Of a stretch of 64,000 nucleotides of DNA, positions 47,653 through 59,252 are shown one piece after another; the first letter of the stretch is position 1; every line of letters begins with the position of its first letter. The DNA is taken from the NCBI GenBank assembly GCA_948474755.1, contig CAOLHI010002145.1, positions 434,001 through 498,000 of the forward strand, written 5' to 3'. The notes beneath the pieces were generated by a model, which was not told the origin of the DNA, ran no database searches, and worked only from the letters and a program-made list of their open reading frames with translations. The stretch comes from Ctenosaura bakeri (Eukaryota; Chordata; Lepidosauria; Squamata; Iguanidae). Made by a program: the position numbers and the translations under genes.

Positions 47653-47664
47653 ATGGAGCTGTGA
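47653..47664 (+). promoter_or_regulatory. Possible minimal upstream ORF (Met-Glu-Leu-stop)
   Basis: ATG GAG CTG TGA, 181 nt between its stop codon and the main start, directly after a GGA-triplet run. It is the only upstream ATG I noticed between about 47,000 and the main start codon. It matters only if transcription starts upstream of it. Confidence 0.4.
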
Positions 47665-47844
47665 CTTTTGCCTCTCCTGCTTCTCGCCTGGGCTTGGCCC
47701 CGCTCGCCTTCTTTCCCTCGCTCCCGCCTTCGGACTTCACCCCGCCGGCAGCCCGCCTTGTCTCGAGGAGCCGCCGCGCCGCCGCCGCCGAGAGCCCCGC
47801 GTCGTTTGGAGCCCCGCAACGCCCCCCCCCCGAGGAAGGGAAGC

Positions 47845-47963
47845 ATGCCGGCGCTGGGGAGCCCGCTGCGGGCTTCGGCGGGGTGTCTCGTCCTCCTCTG
47901 GGCGGCTCTCAGCCTCAGCCGGGTGGACGGGGTCCGGTCGGAGCAGCAGATCCCCTTGTCGGT
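47845..47963 (+). CDS. CACNA2D3: CACNA2D3 coding exon 1 (signal peptide and start of alpha2 chain)
   Basis: Encodes the N-terminus of the auxiliary alpha2delta-3 subunit of voltage-gated calcium channels, a GPI-anchored extracellular protein that raises channel surface density and synaptic delivery. The start ATG has A at -3. The peptide begins MPALGSPLRASAG, then a hydrophobic signal core CLVLLWAALSL and the mature start VRSEQQIPLSV, which matches the vertebrate alpha2delta-3 sequence as I remember it. The signal segment is diverged, as is normal. The exon ends after two bases of a Val codon at a consensus donor GTAAGT (47,964-47,969), so the intron is phase 2. Reading through would meet TAA at once. 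The protein of about 1,090 residues continues outside the window. An in-frame TTG at 47,668 is not a plausible start. Identification is strengthened by the joined exon 2. Confidence 0.93.
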
Positions 47964-48655
47964 GTAAGTGTCGCAGGGGAAGAGCGCGCGGGTCGCGCCG
48001 GGGAGGCGAGGTGGGGAAGCCGGCTTGGGGCGGAGGAGCCCCGGTTCCTCTCGGGCGGGGCGGGGGGGCGGCGCTGGGCTGCTCCCTTGAAGCGCGGCGC
48101 GCGGAGGACGGGGGTAGACGACCAGCCGAGCTCCTAAACACCCGCTTCTCCAGCTTTTCCGCGCCCGAACTTTTGGCGAGGGAACGGACACGCTCCGGTC
48201 CCTCCTCCTCCGCTTCCTATCAGGGATGGTGATCATGCAAAAAAACAAAAACAAACCCAACAGCCCCCCCCCCGATCTCTCTTGATTACGACGTTAACAA
48301 GGGAGGGCTGTTTATACAGGCATATCTGTCTGCCCGTAGTAAAGTTTTATTTTCGTCCGAGTTTGATGACAGGAGCTTTCCTCTCGCCCTGCTTAGAGAA
48401 ACGGATCTTACCTGGTTTTGTTTCGTTTTCACTTCGAAATCCCACCTTTGTTTTAAAGACACCTATGTAGCTGTAAAGGGAGGGGAAACGAGTGCAAGTT
48501 AGCAGGGCAGCCTTGTCGCTTTGGCACGTTTTGTGGGTTGTTGGTTGCTGCAAATGGTGTTTTTCTCAAGCTTGTTCCCCCGGTTCTCCGTTTTGATTAT
48601 TTTCCCCACTCTCTTTTCTTTCTCCTCCTCCTCCTCCTCTTCTCCTTCCCCATAG
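47964..48655 (+). other. CACNA2D3: CACNA2D3 intron 1 (692 bp)
   Basis: Begins GTAAGT in the CpG island and ends in a long CT-rich tract (tctcctcctcctcctc...) and catag acceptor. It is phase 2 and contains GC-box-like ggggcgggg words near its 5' end, which could belong to the promoter. No repeat element recognised. Confidence 0.85.
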
Positions 48656-48737
48656 TGTAAAACTCTGGGCCTCTGCTTTTGGCGGGGAGATCAGGTCTAT
48701 CGCGGCGAAATACTCCGGCTCCCAACTTCTGCAGAAG
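48656..48737 (+). CDS. CACNA2D3: CACNA2D3 coding exon 2
   Basis: An 82-nt exon between acceptor ...ccatag and donor GTAAGG. Its first base completes the split Val codon and 27 codons follow: VKLWASAFGGEI, RSIAAKYSGSQLLQK. It corresponds to the conserved start of the mature alpha2 chain of alpha2delta-3. The human protein, from memory, differs here only by Lys for Arg. The downstream intron is phase 0. The VWA domain, Cache-like repeats and delta segment are encoded by exons outside the window. Confidence 0.95.
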
Positions 48738-50221
48738 GTAAGGCTCTCCTCCGGATGGATCCTACTGAACGAGGGATTCAGCGGAAAATGGAGGAAGATT
48801 TGGTTATCCTAAGCAAATAGGACCGGCACATTTCTGTCGGAAGGATGTTTCTCGGCCCCTCCTCTCTCCTTCACACTTTTAACTGCCTGCTGTCTCTTTA
48901 CACACTGCAGAGACCGTAGACTTCCTCCTGGGCTGGTTATTTTCAGATTACTCTCCTTTCTAAAATGCAGCCCACCCAGATGACTTTAGCTCTCTTCTGG
49001 GAAGCCTGTTTAGGACCTGGCTGGCTTTTCTTTTGCATCCTAGGTGAGGGGGATGATGTTAGCGGCACCAGCTATTCTGTGTTAGCACATACTCTCTCTC
49101 TTAGGCACACATATGCAAAGTTAAATGAAGAGATTGAAAAAGCAGGCTGGATTTTATTTTGCTTTCTCCAGCTGCACTTCATTGCAACCAACAATAACAA
49201 CAACAAAAAATCCCCCCAAAGGCTTGAGTACTATTTGTCATCGCTGCAGTTTTTTTTTTTTTAAACAATCCTATTATTCCTCCAATCATCTCCAGCCAGT
49301 GCTGGGATGTATTACATCATTACAGATAAGGGGAATGAATGTGGTTATCTTCCTGCTCAGCTGCACAGCTGGGTAATAAGCTTGTGAAGTAGTGCAAAAA
49401 CTTGAGAAATTGGGCTAAGTTTCCATAATTCCGAAGAGTAATGAGAATGGAGAATGGATTATTGGACCTTTTTATCAGAGCGTGCATCTGGGCTCATTTA
49501 AACATGCAAACTTATATACTAAAATTGCACATTCAGTTAACCTCTGTTTAAATATAGCTGTTGATGAATTAAAAATAAATGAGAAATTCAGGGCACTGGG
49601 AAGTTGGAGAGAGCTTGAGGGCTATGGTTCTGCAGGATCTGAAAACATGATATTCAGAAGTCAGATATCGAAATACAGTTGTTAGAGCTGGAACAGAAAT
49701 GACTCAGTCAACTAAGTTAAACTTGAAAAGATGTGCTTCTTTAAAAATAAAAAGATATTGCTTTAAAGTAAGAATATGTCTCATACAGTGTATGAAGAAT
49801 TTTATGCCTTTCTTACACACCAGTAAACTGAAGCACAGTGGTATGAATGAGAAACTGTGTGATATGCTTTGATGCTGCATTAGTAAGACAAACAGCAAGC
49901 CCTTTTGCTTCACTAATTGCAATCAGTGCAGTAAACCTAATGAGATAAAAGAAACATAACAATTTAACAGAGAAGCCCCCTTCTTCTCAATATTGTTTGG
50001 CTTTCACAAATGGGGATATTCTCTCTTATCATGATTATTGCCAACACTTATGAAGGTCTGTTAAAATTGCTAAGATCATTTGAGATATTTCTAAGTTATT
50101 TAATATATTTTTGTAAACTGCAATGGAAGACTGCATTTATGTTGATCTTCAATAATATCTTATTCGTAGGCAGGATGTTTCTTGATGTGTGTGGACCTCT
50201 TATAAGCTAAAGATCATACAC

Positions 50222-50290
50222 ACTACACACACACACATATGTGTGTGTGTGTGTGTGTGTATGTAGTCTATCTATCTATCTGTCTATCTA
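50222..50290 (+). repeat. (CA)n(TG)n and (CTAT)n microsatellite
   Basis: acacacacac, then atgtgtgtgtgtgtgt and ctatctatctatctgtctat. Confidence 0.95.
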
Positions 50291-51004
50291 GTGGTAAAGG
50301 TCTAAACCATGGCATATTCTCAGTATTTCCATCAGTTGTCTCAGTCTCCTCAAAATGTACTTGATTAAAATAGATATTCTCAAACAAATGCAGTCTTTAA
50401 TTTTGGAATTCCCTCTTGGTTTAGAACCGTTGAACAACCCTCCATCTCTTGCTGTTTTAGCCGCTGAATGCTCGTTTTTCCTAATGTTTCCCAGCAAAAT
50501 GATGACACGCAAAGTTCCCAGATGATAGCCTCTATAATAACTCTTTTCCTGTTCATGTTAGATCCTTCTAAAATAAAGCATCCTATTGGTTGCCGTACTG
50601 CAGTGTCAATAATCGGAAGCTACCACAAAGCTCATTTTATATTCTCCATCATCTTTCAGTTGCACTTGCAGGGCTGTGTTTCTATTTCTGCATCTTGACA
50701 ATTTTATATTTAAATCCCACCTGGAGGATTTAAAAAAAAATGTTTTGTTATTCTGTAACTAAATGATACGGGAAATACAAATATTGATATTATGTGCATT
50801 TCAGGTTTTTACATGCAATGTCTCCATAATGCCTTTGCATTTTGGTAGCTTTGATTTTTAGATTTCTATTGGTGTATTTTAATTTAATTTTTTTTTTCAG
50901 CTTGATGCCTATATTGTATATAGGCATATTTTCTGTAGCTGCAGAATCGGAATAGCAGATTCCTGTTAGTCTTTGTTTTAATTTGTACTATTAATGTTGT
51001 TGCA

Positions 51005-51040
51005 ATATATATACATATGTATATATATATATATATATAC
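51005..51040 (+). repeat. (TA)n microsatellite
   Basis: Nearly pure ta repeat interrupted by catatg. Confidence 0.95.
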
Positions 51041-52262
51041 CTAGTGTTTTCAGACACATCAAAGTGGGCAGTTTTGAAGCATTAAAAAAAATCAGTCCAG
51101 TAGAACATTAGACAGCCAAACAGTTAATGAGATGACATCACTGCACCATCCCAGATGTGAAACCCTTTTCTAGTATTTGGGGGTGCAGAATCCATTTGGA
51201 TGCTGATAAGTTGTGAATTAACACAAGTCCTAGTTTATTCCCTCTATGTTTTGTTCTTGTGAATAAAATAATATTAATGATGATAGCTGAAATACTGAAA
51301 AAAGATAAGTCACACTGAAGTGCTGTTGAAAGATAAAAATGATTAAGGTGACTTCTCTGGTCATACGATATGGTTTTCAGGGTAAGAAAGTATTAATCAA
51401 AGTGCCGCATAAGCGTAAACGTTTTGATATATTTTCATAGTAGTGCAGATGGAGGGGTTTTTTTTCGGTTCCTTTTTTCCCCTTAAAAGCAGAAAGTGCT
51501 TTTGTGGGATCAGAATTTAAATTTAGTCTGTTTTCAGTCCCAGGTATTCTTTTTTTTAATATTTGGTTTTGCAAGATAATTGATATTTCATTTAGAATGG
51601 GAGCATAATAGGATATTTCCCAAGGTGGGACTATAGGAGTCTGTAATGCTGGAGAGTGACATAAAAGGTAGCAATTACTCTGCAGCATTGTGGCCACCAA
51701 CTGTACTAGTGTGAGAGCAGTGCAGAATACCCATAACAGGGCATCTTACTTGTTTATTGCTCTGTGGTAGAGCAGCCCATATAGAAAGCTACATATATCT
51801 GTTGTTTTTTTTGGGGGGGGTCTGATTTTCAGAAGATGTTAACACCTCAACATTCAAAATACTTATTTGAAAGAAAGAACAATTGATGTCAGTAGATGTA
51901 CTTCTGTACTTAGATCAAAGCCTGAGTTGAATTACATTACAGACAGAAAATGCAGTCCTCAATGCACTCTGGATCAATGTCACAAACCCCATTCATGTCA
52001 GTATGAGATGGTGGGATAGTACATAGGCAGCGTTGCACTCCTCTCTTCATAGTATTCTGGGTGATTTTTTTTTCTATCTGCACCTCCTGCCTCAACCATG
52101 CAAGGGCCCCTTGATACTCTTTCCTCTCTACCTCTCAGCAGTGTCTTTTGACAAAATTCTAAAGTATTTGTAATATTCTTCTACTTAACTAGTATAACTC
52201 AAGGGGGCTTGCTTTCTGTTAATCTTTGCTTTACTTGCAGTTTATTGGAGGAAGTGTTAGAT

Positions 52263-52281
52263 GCGTGTGTGTGTGTGTGTG
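52263..52281 (+). repeat. (GT)n microsatellite
   Basis: gcgtgtgtgtgtgtgtgtgt run. Confidence 0.9.
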
Positions 52282-53411
52282 TCTTTGAGGGGCATAATTG
52301 CATTTCTGAGATACAGGTGATTTTCCAGTTCTGATTCCAGATGTGGCACCATAAAGAAAAATATCTAGATGCTCCTGTAGAGGGATACCTATTCTTCACT
52401 TAGCACACACTGCAGGAATTCTTGGGTTTGGCTCTTGGTATATCCTGCTCTGTTATGAAGTTTAGAGGAGGAATTTTTGATCAGTCATGATTTTATGTGC
52501 TCTCTGGAGAAGCAGTCCTTTCATTTTCCAGATTAATATTCCATAAAGAGACGTATTTTCCAAAATATTATATCAAATCCACCCAAGCTGTCCCTTTCAT
52601 TTCAGCTGTGTTTATACTAGTGAACTTTCCTGAGAACAGCTCATTGTGAATGCTGAGAATCTAAATGACAATATCCCTCGGTTACAATATTTCAGAATAA
52701 CAGATGGCATTCCCACACAGAACTAAGGATATAAACTCTAAAGACAGAGAAGGATGCTATTTTGCTTTGGTGGGTCAGAGCTGAATATTGAGAACTAGCT
52801 GTTTGCATTCTAAAGTATAACCATTATTAAATTAATGGTTAATAATAATTGCTCTTGTTGGATATAGTAGGCTGTGAGTGTAATTATTGTACAGGGTATG
52901 CAGAAACATGAATCACACACTTTTCTTAACTTTACAGAAAATTTTGAAAAAATGGAAAGACAATTATACTGCCTGTTTCTTCTCATATTGGTTGTAGATT
53001 TTGACATAAACACATGCCTTAGAGGGTTATGATGGGACTTTATTAGATGTCTTTTGTTAACATTTAATGTCTTTAATAGTGATTGGGTAGGTGTAGATAA
53101 TACTTTTTTAAAATAACTCACCGTATCAGATGAGATTCATCTTTTTTCAAATCATAGAGCCAATACTTCAGTAATAGCATTTGGCTATGATTTGCGTTCG
53201 GCTCTTGCTTGCTCTTTCTCCTCCCAAACGTGAACGGCAACATATTTTTCTGTGGACCTTTCAAATCTTCCTTATATATGGTGTCAGTTTAGACTGAAGT
53301 CTGCACTGCAGGTATCTGCCCAATGCAGGGACTGGCTTATGTTGCTGACAATGCATTTGCTACTTCTGAGGCCATATAGACACAATGGAATCCATGTATA
53401 GAGGATTCTTT

Positions 53412-53632
53412 TGTGGTAGCACAGTGGTTAAATGACAGTACTTGCAGCCACAAGGTTTTGCATTCAGTCCCTCTGGGCTCCAGGTTGACTCAGCCTTCCA
53501 TAGGTCAGTAAAATGAGTACCTAGCTTGTTGGGGGCAATTAGCTAAAACACGTTGTAAACTGCTTAGGGAGTGCTTTGCACTGATAAGTGGTATAGAAAT
53601 GTGACTGCTATTGTTAACTGCTATTGCTATTT
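53412..53632 (+). repeat. tRNA-derived SINE with L2-like tail
   Basis: A different SINE from the main family. tgtggtagcacagtggttaa is the A-box region, then cacaaggttttgcattcagt, ccaggttgactcagccttcc, ggtcagtaaaatgagtacct, gcttgttgggggcaattagc and tgtaaactgcttagggagtg. It ends in gtggtatagaaatgtgactg and ctattgctatt repeats. Confidence 0.75.
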
Positions 53633-54059
53633 AGGGGAACTGTGGTTTCCCCAGAGATGAATAATGTGAAGCCTATCATCCTAGGTCTTCATTATCTCTC
53701 TTTAAAAACAACAACAACAACAAAAAAAAGACTCTTGGTGAAAACTATATTTTCATAGAAAATGGTTGTCTGCTTTCCATGTTGTTTTTTGTCACAGAGT
53801 AATTGCTAGCACTATGCAAAGTGTCATCAAGATGGAAGAAAAGAAAGCACATGCCTTGCCCTGTGAATCTTTCTGGATGAAGGAGTCAAAGGTGGCACTG
53901 ATAACATTTAAATAATGGCATTTCTAGTTATGTACATTATGTAGTGAGTTAGCATGATAGGTTTCTTTTCAAAGATGCTTCTTTAAACTAGAAAAACGCT
54001 TATCTGTGTTAGTTATGAAATTGGTGAGATTATATTGGTTAGAGGCACTTCATACATCT

Positions 54060-54600
54060 GACAAAGCAAGTATTAGAGATTGTCATAATCCAGGGCTAAA
54101 CAACTACTTTGTTTAGACTTCACCTGCAATATCATATCCCATTCTGGGCATCACAGTTCAAGAAGGAGATTGACAAGGTGGAACGTCTTCAGGTGATGGT
54201 GACCAAGGATGGTAAAAGGTCCAGAAACAGTCCCTATGAGGAACAGCTTAGGGAGCTGGGTATGTTAAGCTTGGAGAAGAGAAGCCTGAACGGTGACATG
54301 ATAGCCAACTTTCAGCACTTGAAGGAATGTCATGTACAAGATGCAGCAAGCTTGTTTTCTGCTGTGAGATGAACCAGTGAATTCAAATGCTGGAAAAGAG
54401 ATTATACATTAAGAGTAACTTCCTGGTGGGTAAATGCTGTTTGGCAGTGGAATAGACTGCTCCAGAAGATGGTGAACTCTTTTTCATATGTGGTCTTTAA
54501 ACAGAGGTTGGAGAGCAAGTTCTCAGGAATGATACAATTATTTATTATTGTATGGCAGAGGTTGAACTAGATGGTTGTTGCAGTCCCATGATTTTATTAT
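54060..54600 (+). mobile_element. CR1/L2-type LINE 3' fragment
   Basis: cacctgcaatatcatatccc + attctgggcatcacagttca, gagattgacaaggtggaacg, gagctgggtatgttaagctt, ggagaagagaagcctgaacg, gtctttaaacagaggttgga and aggttgaactagatggttgt are standard 3' landmarks of these LINEs. Only degenerate peptide remains. Confidence 0.7.
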
Positions 54601-55199
54601 TTTTCTACTGTTCTAAGCATAGATATACCCAGGATGAATCTTCCATGTGTGTGTGCATGCACATGTGTGTTTAATGCCTGCTATTTAAAATTATTTTCCT
54701 ACAGTTTTTAGTAAGACCTTGCTATTTCCTCTTACTCTTTGCCATTCCATCGGTTATAGAGCATCAGAGTTGCAAAGGATGGAGCCAGAAACAGCATGTC
54801 GGACATCAAAGGGCAGAAGAGAGAAGCATAGTTATTACAGAGGGAGAGGATCTGTTAGTTAAAATGCCACAAACACAGCATGAGGAATGCTTACATATAT
54901 TTGTGTGTTATACTCTTTCATGGTCCATCCCTGATTTTTGGCATGGTGAAAAGCAAGGGCAAGGTGGAGAGGTAAGGGACAAGGAAGGAAAAGTACTCCT
55001 TTAGAGAGAGAGAAATTGTGCCCCTCCTCCAAGTGTGGGAGAGAAAAAAAGAAATGCAGCAAGAGAAACAACATTATACAAGAGCTGTTCAAGTTCTGCA
55101 TTCCACTTCCTCTTCATCCCTAAGGACTCTCATCTGTGAGGAAGACTCATCTGTTGACACAAAGTCTGTTCAGGACTTAATGTCCACCATGACATTAAT

Positions 55200-56930
55200 G
55201 CCTCTTTACAACAAGGCAGGGTCCCAGTACACGTGATGGAAGCTATAGTAAGACCTCTTCTGGAAAAAAAAAATCTCCCCTGGATTCTACTATTCTAGAA
55301 AACTCCAGTCTTCCATTTTTTGGGCAAGGTATCAGGTTTCTCAACTACAGGGGTTCCTGGATAAGGTGGATTATCTAGATCCATTTCAATTGGGTTTCAG
55401 GCCAGTTTATGGGACAGAGAGCCTTGGTTGCCTTTATGCATGAACTATACAGGGAACAGGACATGGTGAGTGTGTCCCTGTTGGTTCTGCCGGACCACTC
55501 AGTAGATTTTGATACGATTGGTATTCTTTCGCGTTCCTTCTCTGGCATGGGGCTTGGAGGGACTGTTCTACAGCCTGTCTGTTCTTTCTTAGATGGTAGC
55601 TGGAAGATTCCTACTTGACTCTTGGCCATTGGACTGTAGTGTCCCCTGGGGTTCAGTTATGCCCCTTATGGTATTTAGCATCTACATGAAACCACTGGGA
55701 GAAATTGTCTAGAGATTTGGGGTCAGGTTTCACCAGTGTGCTGATGATACCCAACTCTATTATTCCTTTGCACCTAATTCCAGGGAAGCTGTTTCTGTGC
55801 TGAACCTGGCTGCTGTAAGGACTGTGTTAGGACAAACAAATGGAAGCTTAATACAGACGAGACTGAGTGAATGCTCAGTTGAATGACAGGTCTGGGGACA
55901 GGGATCCAGCTTGTGTACGATGGGGTTACACTCCCCCTGAAAATGCAGGTTTGCTGTTGGGGGGGGGGTAAACTTGGATTCAGCTGGGAGCCTGGAGGCC
56001 TAGGTTTCAGCAGTGACCAGGAGTGGTTTGATGTAGTTAAAGCTAGTGTGCCAATTGTGCCTGTTCCTGGAGAAATCAGATCTGGCCATGGTGGTATATG
56101 CTTTGGTTACATCCTGTTTTGATTATTGCAATGTGTTCTATGTGGGGCTGCCTTTGGAAAGTGCTCAGAAACTTCAGGTTGTTAGTTGAGGCTGGCTATA
56201 GGGAGCACACAGCTTGCTTGTTGCAACAGCTCCGCCGGCTGCTGGCCCATTTCCAGGTACAGTTCAAGTTGCTGGTTTTGACTTATAGAACCCTATACAT
56301 CTTTAGTCCAGGTTATTCTTTTTATGAACCCATTAAAGCTCTAACATCATTTGGGGAGGTCCTGTCTGTCCCACCACCTTCTCAGACTTGTTTAGTGGGA
56401 ACAAGGGAGAGGACCTTCTCAGTGGCTGCTCCCAGACTTTGAAACTCCCTTCCCAGAGAGGCCTGGATGGCCCTGTCCTTGCTTTCTTTCCCTCAACAGG
56501 TGAAAACATTTTTGTGCTGTCAGAGTTTTACAAACTGACCAGAGTTGGATTTTTAATGCAGATCAGTTCTGTTTTTAAGGATGATGTATAGTCTTATAAC
56601 GCATTCTAATATTTTTAATGTTTAATCTTTTCACTTCATAGACTGATTATTCTTTTAAAATGTGATATTTATATTTTTATTAATGCTTCTGTATTATTTT
56701 TAATTTACTGTTATTTGCTGGCATATAAGGCTTGCTTTCCCCCTGAAAAATACTGTTTGAAAATGGAGTGTGTTTTATATGCCAGTGTGTAAAATAGGGT
56801 GCATCTTACACACAGGTGCATCTTATACACTGGCAAATATGGGTATATTGTTTTAAATATGTTGGTAGCTGCCTTGAGTCCCATTATTGGGAGAAAGGCA
56901 GAATATAAATGAATAAAATAATATTAAACA
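55200..56930 (+). mobile_element. L2-type LINE, 5'-truncated, interrupted
   Basis: Broken reverse-transcriptase remnants are visible: a PFQLGFRP-like segment from ccatttcaattgggtttcag, a VDFDTIG segment where LDLSAAFDTI is usual, CSVPWGSVMPL and a FHQCADDTQL-like run (cagtgtgctgatgatacccaactc). The 3' UTR ends with agctgccttgagtcccatta and gagaaaggcagaatataaat near 56,925. The tail is interrupted at 56,714 by a TA-flanked MITE. The element is dead, with many stops and frameshifts. Confidence 0.8.
56714..56837. mobile_element. TA-flanked MITE (Tc1/mariner type) nested in the L2
   Basis: The 124-bp element has ends tttgctggcatataag and cttatacactggcaaa, inverse with four differences, and TA on both sides (56,712-56,713; 56,838-56,839). 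Inner words tatatgccagtg and cttacacacaggtgcatctt repeat the terminal theme. No coding capacity. Confidence 0.75.
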
Positions 56931-57986
56931 ACGTTTTCCCAAGCAGAGAGGATGGATTCTGCAAAATTAATGTGAACAGTTTGTTGATTTGTGTCTCATT
57001 TCCTTCCATTTTGCACATTTTACTAATCTGAAGTAGAAAATAGTCATGCAAGACTGTACCACAAACTTTTTGCTGTGCTTATTACAGCAGAAACAATAAG
57101 TGGTATGTACAACTCAAACCAAAGCTTCAAAAACTGTCTTTTAATATCAAGTACAGTTTTAGCTCCAAGGCCCAATAAAGTAGTTAGATACTGTTACTGT
57201 TACAAATTTTAAAGTTACTTTTGCTTTCATGTTTCTTAAGAGGAATGAATATAATTGCTTTTAGTTGCTTTAAAAAGGCAGTGCATCTGGCATTAAAAAA
57301 TAAACAGCCTCCTGTCCTGTGGTACAAAGTACACTCTTCTCTTGTCATACTTTTTTGTCACTTCAGCACATAATAACAAAGCATTAGCAGCATCAGGCAG
57401 CACCAGTCACAAGTGATATTACTCTTCTATTGTTTAATAAAATCACACCCTATAACTGTAAATGTAATTTAACAGATTACACTGAAATAGCATAAGAAAT
57501 AAAATTATCCCTGATTAAGTTAACAGTTTCTCTTATCTGCTTTCTCCACCGTACAGTTTCATATCCATGCATAGAAACTGGAAATATTATAGATTATCTT
57601 GACTTTAATATATCTTTATACTTGAAAATCTTTTCTAGTTTCTTCATAGCTGCCCTTGTCCTAGTCATCTTCTGACGTCTGGACAACAATCTCCATTTTG
57701 ATGACAGAGCCAATGTATTGAAAATCTTTAACAATTTCAGTGTCTTCATTACTCATTTTTGTAAATCTCCTGTGACCATTCTTTCTTTTTGGAATATTCA
57801 TCTGCAACCCCAGTTTTGCAGTTTCCTCCTTTACTTTCATAGTAGTTTTTCTAAGGCTTTGTTAATTTTTGCTTGTAATATGGTGTCATCCATGTATTTT
57901 AAATATTTATGTTTCTTTCTCCAGTTTTCACACGTCCTCGCTCTAAGTCCAGTAGTGTTTTAGGTAAGATATCTTCTGCATATATA

Positions 57987-58717
57987 TTAGAGTAGCGTAT
58001 TTACCCACATTGCTTGGAATTTTATTTTCCTCTTAAGAAGTCACCATACTTTCTTCCCCAGTACCTGTAACTTTTTCCTATATTTTCCAGTGCAATCTGT
58101 ATTCAGAGTTATTTGCATACACAGTTTGGGTTCCTAAGGGAATTCACCATCCTCCTCTTTGCTGCTAGGCCTCATCTCCATAGCAACCAGGCTTTTCCAG
58201 TACCTGAAACTTTTCCTCATAGTCCCCAGTCCAATCTGTGTTGATGTACTGGCGACGGAGGTACTGGCTTTTGATTTATTTTTATTTTTTTGCTTTCTGT
58301 TGAATTTGTGCAATGGCTTTATGTTTTTCTGGAAGCATTTTTTGCCTTGAATTTCAACTTTAAGATTCCTCACATATGCAACCCATACAATCTACTGTGT
58401 GAGGCAAGAAGACCTTGTAACTATGTTGCGTATGTCACTTTCATTTTTCTCACATATGCCTCCCACATGTTTTCTGACATTCTTATTGATGGTAGACCTC
58501 GTCTCCATAGCAACCAGCCTGAGGCCCAAGACCTCTTGGCTCAGAATTCTAAAGGCCTCTCTCTGAACTACCAACCCCAGGATTCCATAGGATCTTCACA
58601 GCCAGCCAATCATATGAGGTCTTCTCGCCTCACACAGCCAATCATATGAGGTCTTCACCTGCCTGATGCAGACAAGTAGACAAACGTGCGGACAAATATT
58701 GACTTTTATATAGTAGA
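57987..58717 (-). mobile_element. Candidate non-autonomous Helitron
   Basis: On the minus strand the element would begin TCTACTATATAAAAGTCAA, closely resembling the TC..TATATAAAAG 5' ends of vertebrate Helitrons, and would end CTACTCTAA. The flanks fit A|TC and CTAA|T, the AT insertion rule. A 3' subterminal hairpin is not obvious, which lowers certainty. The 731-bp interior has no Rep/helicase frame. It contains two related segments (ccccagtacctgtaactttt and tccagtacctgaaacttttc) and two copies of tctccatagcaaccag. Confidence 0.55.
58604..58656 (+). repeat. Direct repeat inside the Helitron candidate
   Basis: agccaatcatatgaggtctt(c) occurs at 58,604-58,624 and 58,636-58,656, a 32-bp period. 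Confidence 0.95.
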
Positions 58718-59172
58718 TAAGGGGATAAAATGCTGCCTTGCCTAACTCTTCCCCATTGAAAGCCTTTCGACTTTCCCATATGCTGTCTTGAGGGTGGCGT
58801 CTTTTAGAGGGAGTCATAGTTTTCCCTCATCTGTACAGTCTGTACAGTCAAAGTTTTTGCTGTAATCTCTGAGGCATAGGTTGATTTTCTTCTAATTTTT
58901 TGGGGGGGTACACTCCATTAGCCAACATATCTTTGTAGTATGACCTCTAGTACTGCCATCTTTTCTGAATCCAGCTTTTACATCTGCCATTTTTCATTCT
59001 AAAACTGTTAAAAGGCTTTGCTGTAATATCTTCAACACCACTTTGCTTGCATGGAACCTTAATGCAACGGTCTCATAATTACTAAAATTCCTGGTTAAAA
59101 TGACTAAAATGACTAAATTGGAACTACTGTACTTTGGACTTACCCTGAGATGACATGACTTATGGAAAACAT

Positions 59173-59252
59173 GATAATGCTCAGTAGAGCAGAAGTAGGT
59201 GATAATACTTTGTAGAGTAAATGATAATGCCTGGTAGAGTAGAAGTAGACCT
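59173..59252 (+). repeat. Small minisatellite, about 27-bp unit
   Basis: Three degenerate units of gataatgctcagtagagcag-aagtagg type; the middle copy is rearranged. Confidence 0.7.

Larger units (their letters stand above)
46240..48215 (+). promoter_or_regulatory. CACNA2D3: CpG island with CACNA2D3 promoter, 5' UTR and exon 1
   Basis: A sharp change from AT-rich DNA to dense CG dinucleotides, with ccgcccc/ggggcggg GC-boxes (near 46,300 and 48,053), GCC and GGA triplet runs and a (GT)n tract at 46,519-46,537. It surrounds the first coding exon, which is the usual arrangement for a TATA-less neuronal gene promoter. No convincing TATA box or Inr was pinned down. A ttaaaag word at 47,036 is the only TATA-like word noted. 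The transcription start cannot be placed from sequence. The long open frames here, up to 410 codons, are caused by the GC content and are not read as genes. Confidence 0.8.

Noticed and set aside
47668..47844. 59-codon N-terminal extension of CACNA2D3 in frame
   Set aside because: It would start at TTG, has no signal-like order, and family members start at the downstream ATG that precedes the signal peptide.
47415..48260. 281-codon minus-strand open frame antisense to CACNA2D3 exon 1
   Set aside because: Mirror of GC-rich coding/UTR sequence. No recognised domain or conserved start; an antisense RNA cannot be shown from sequence.
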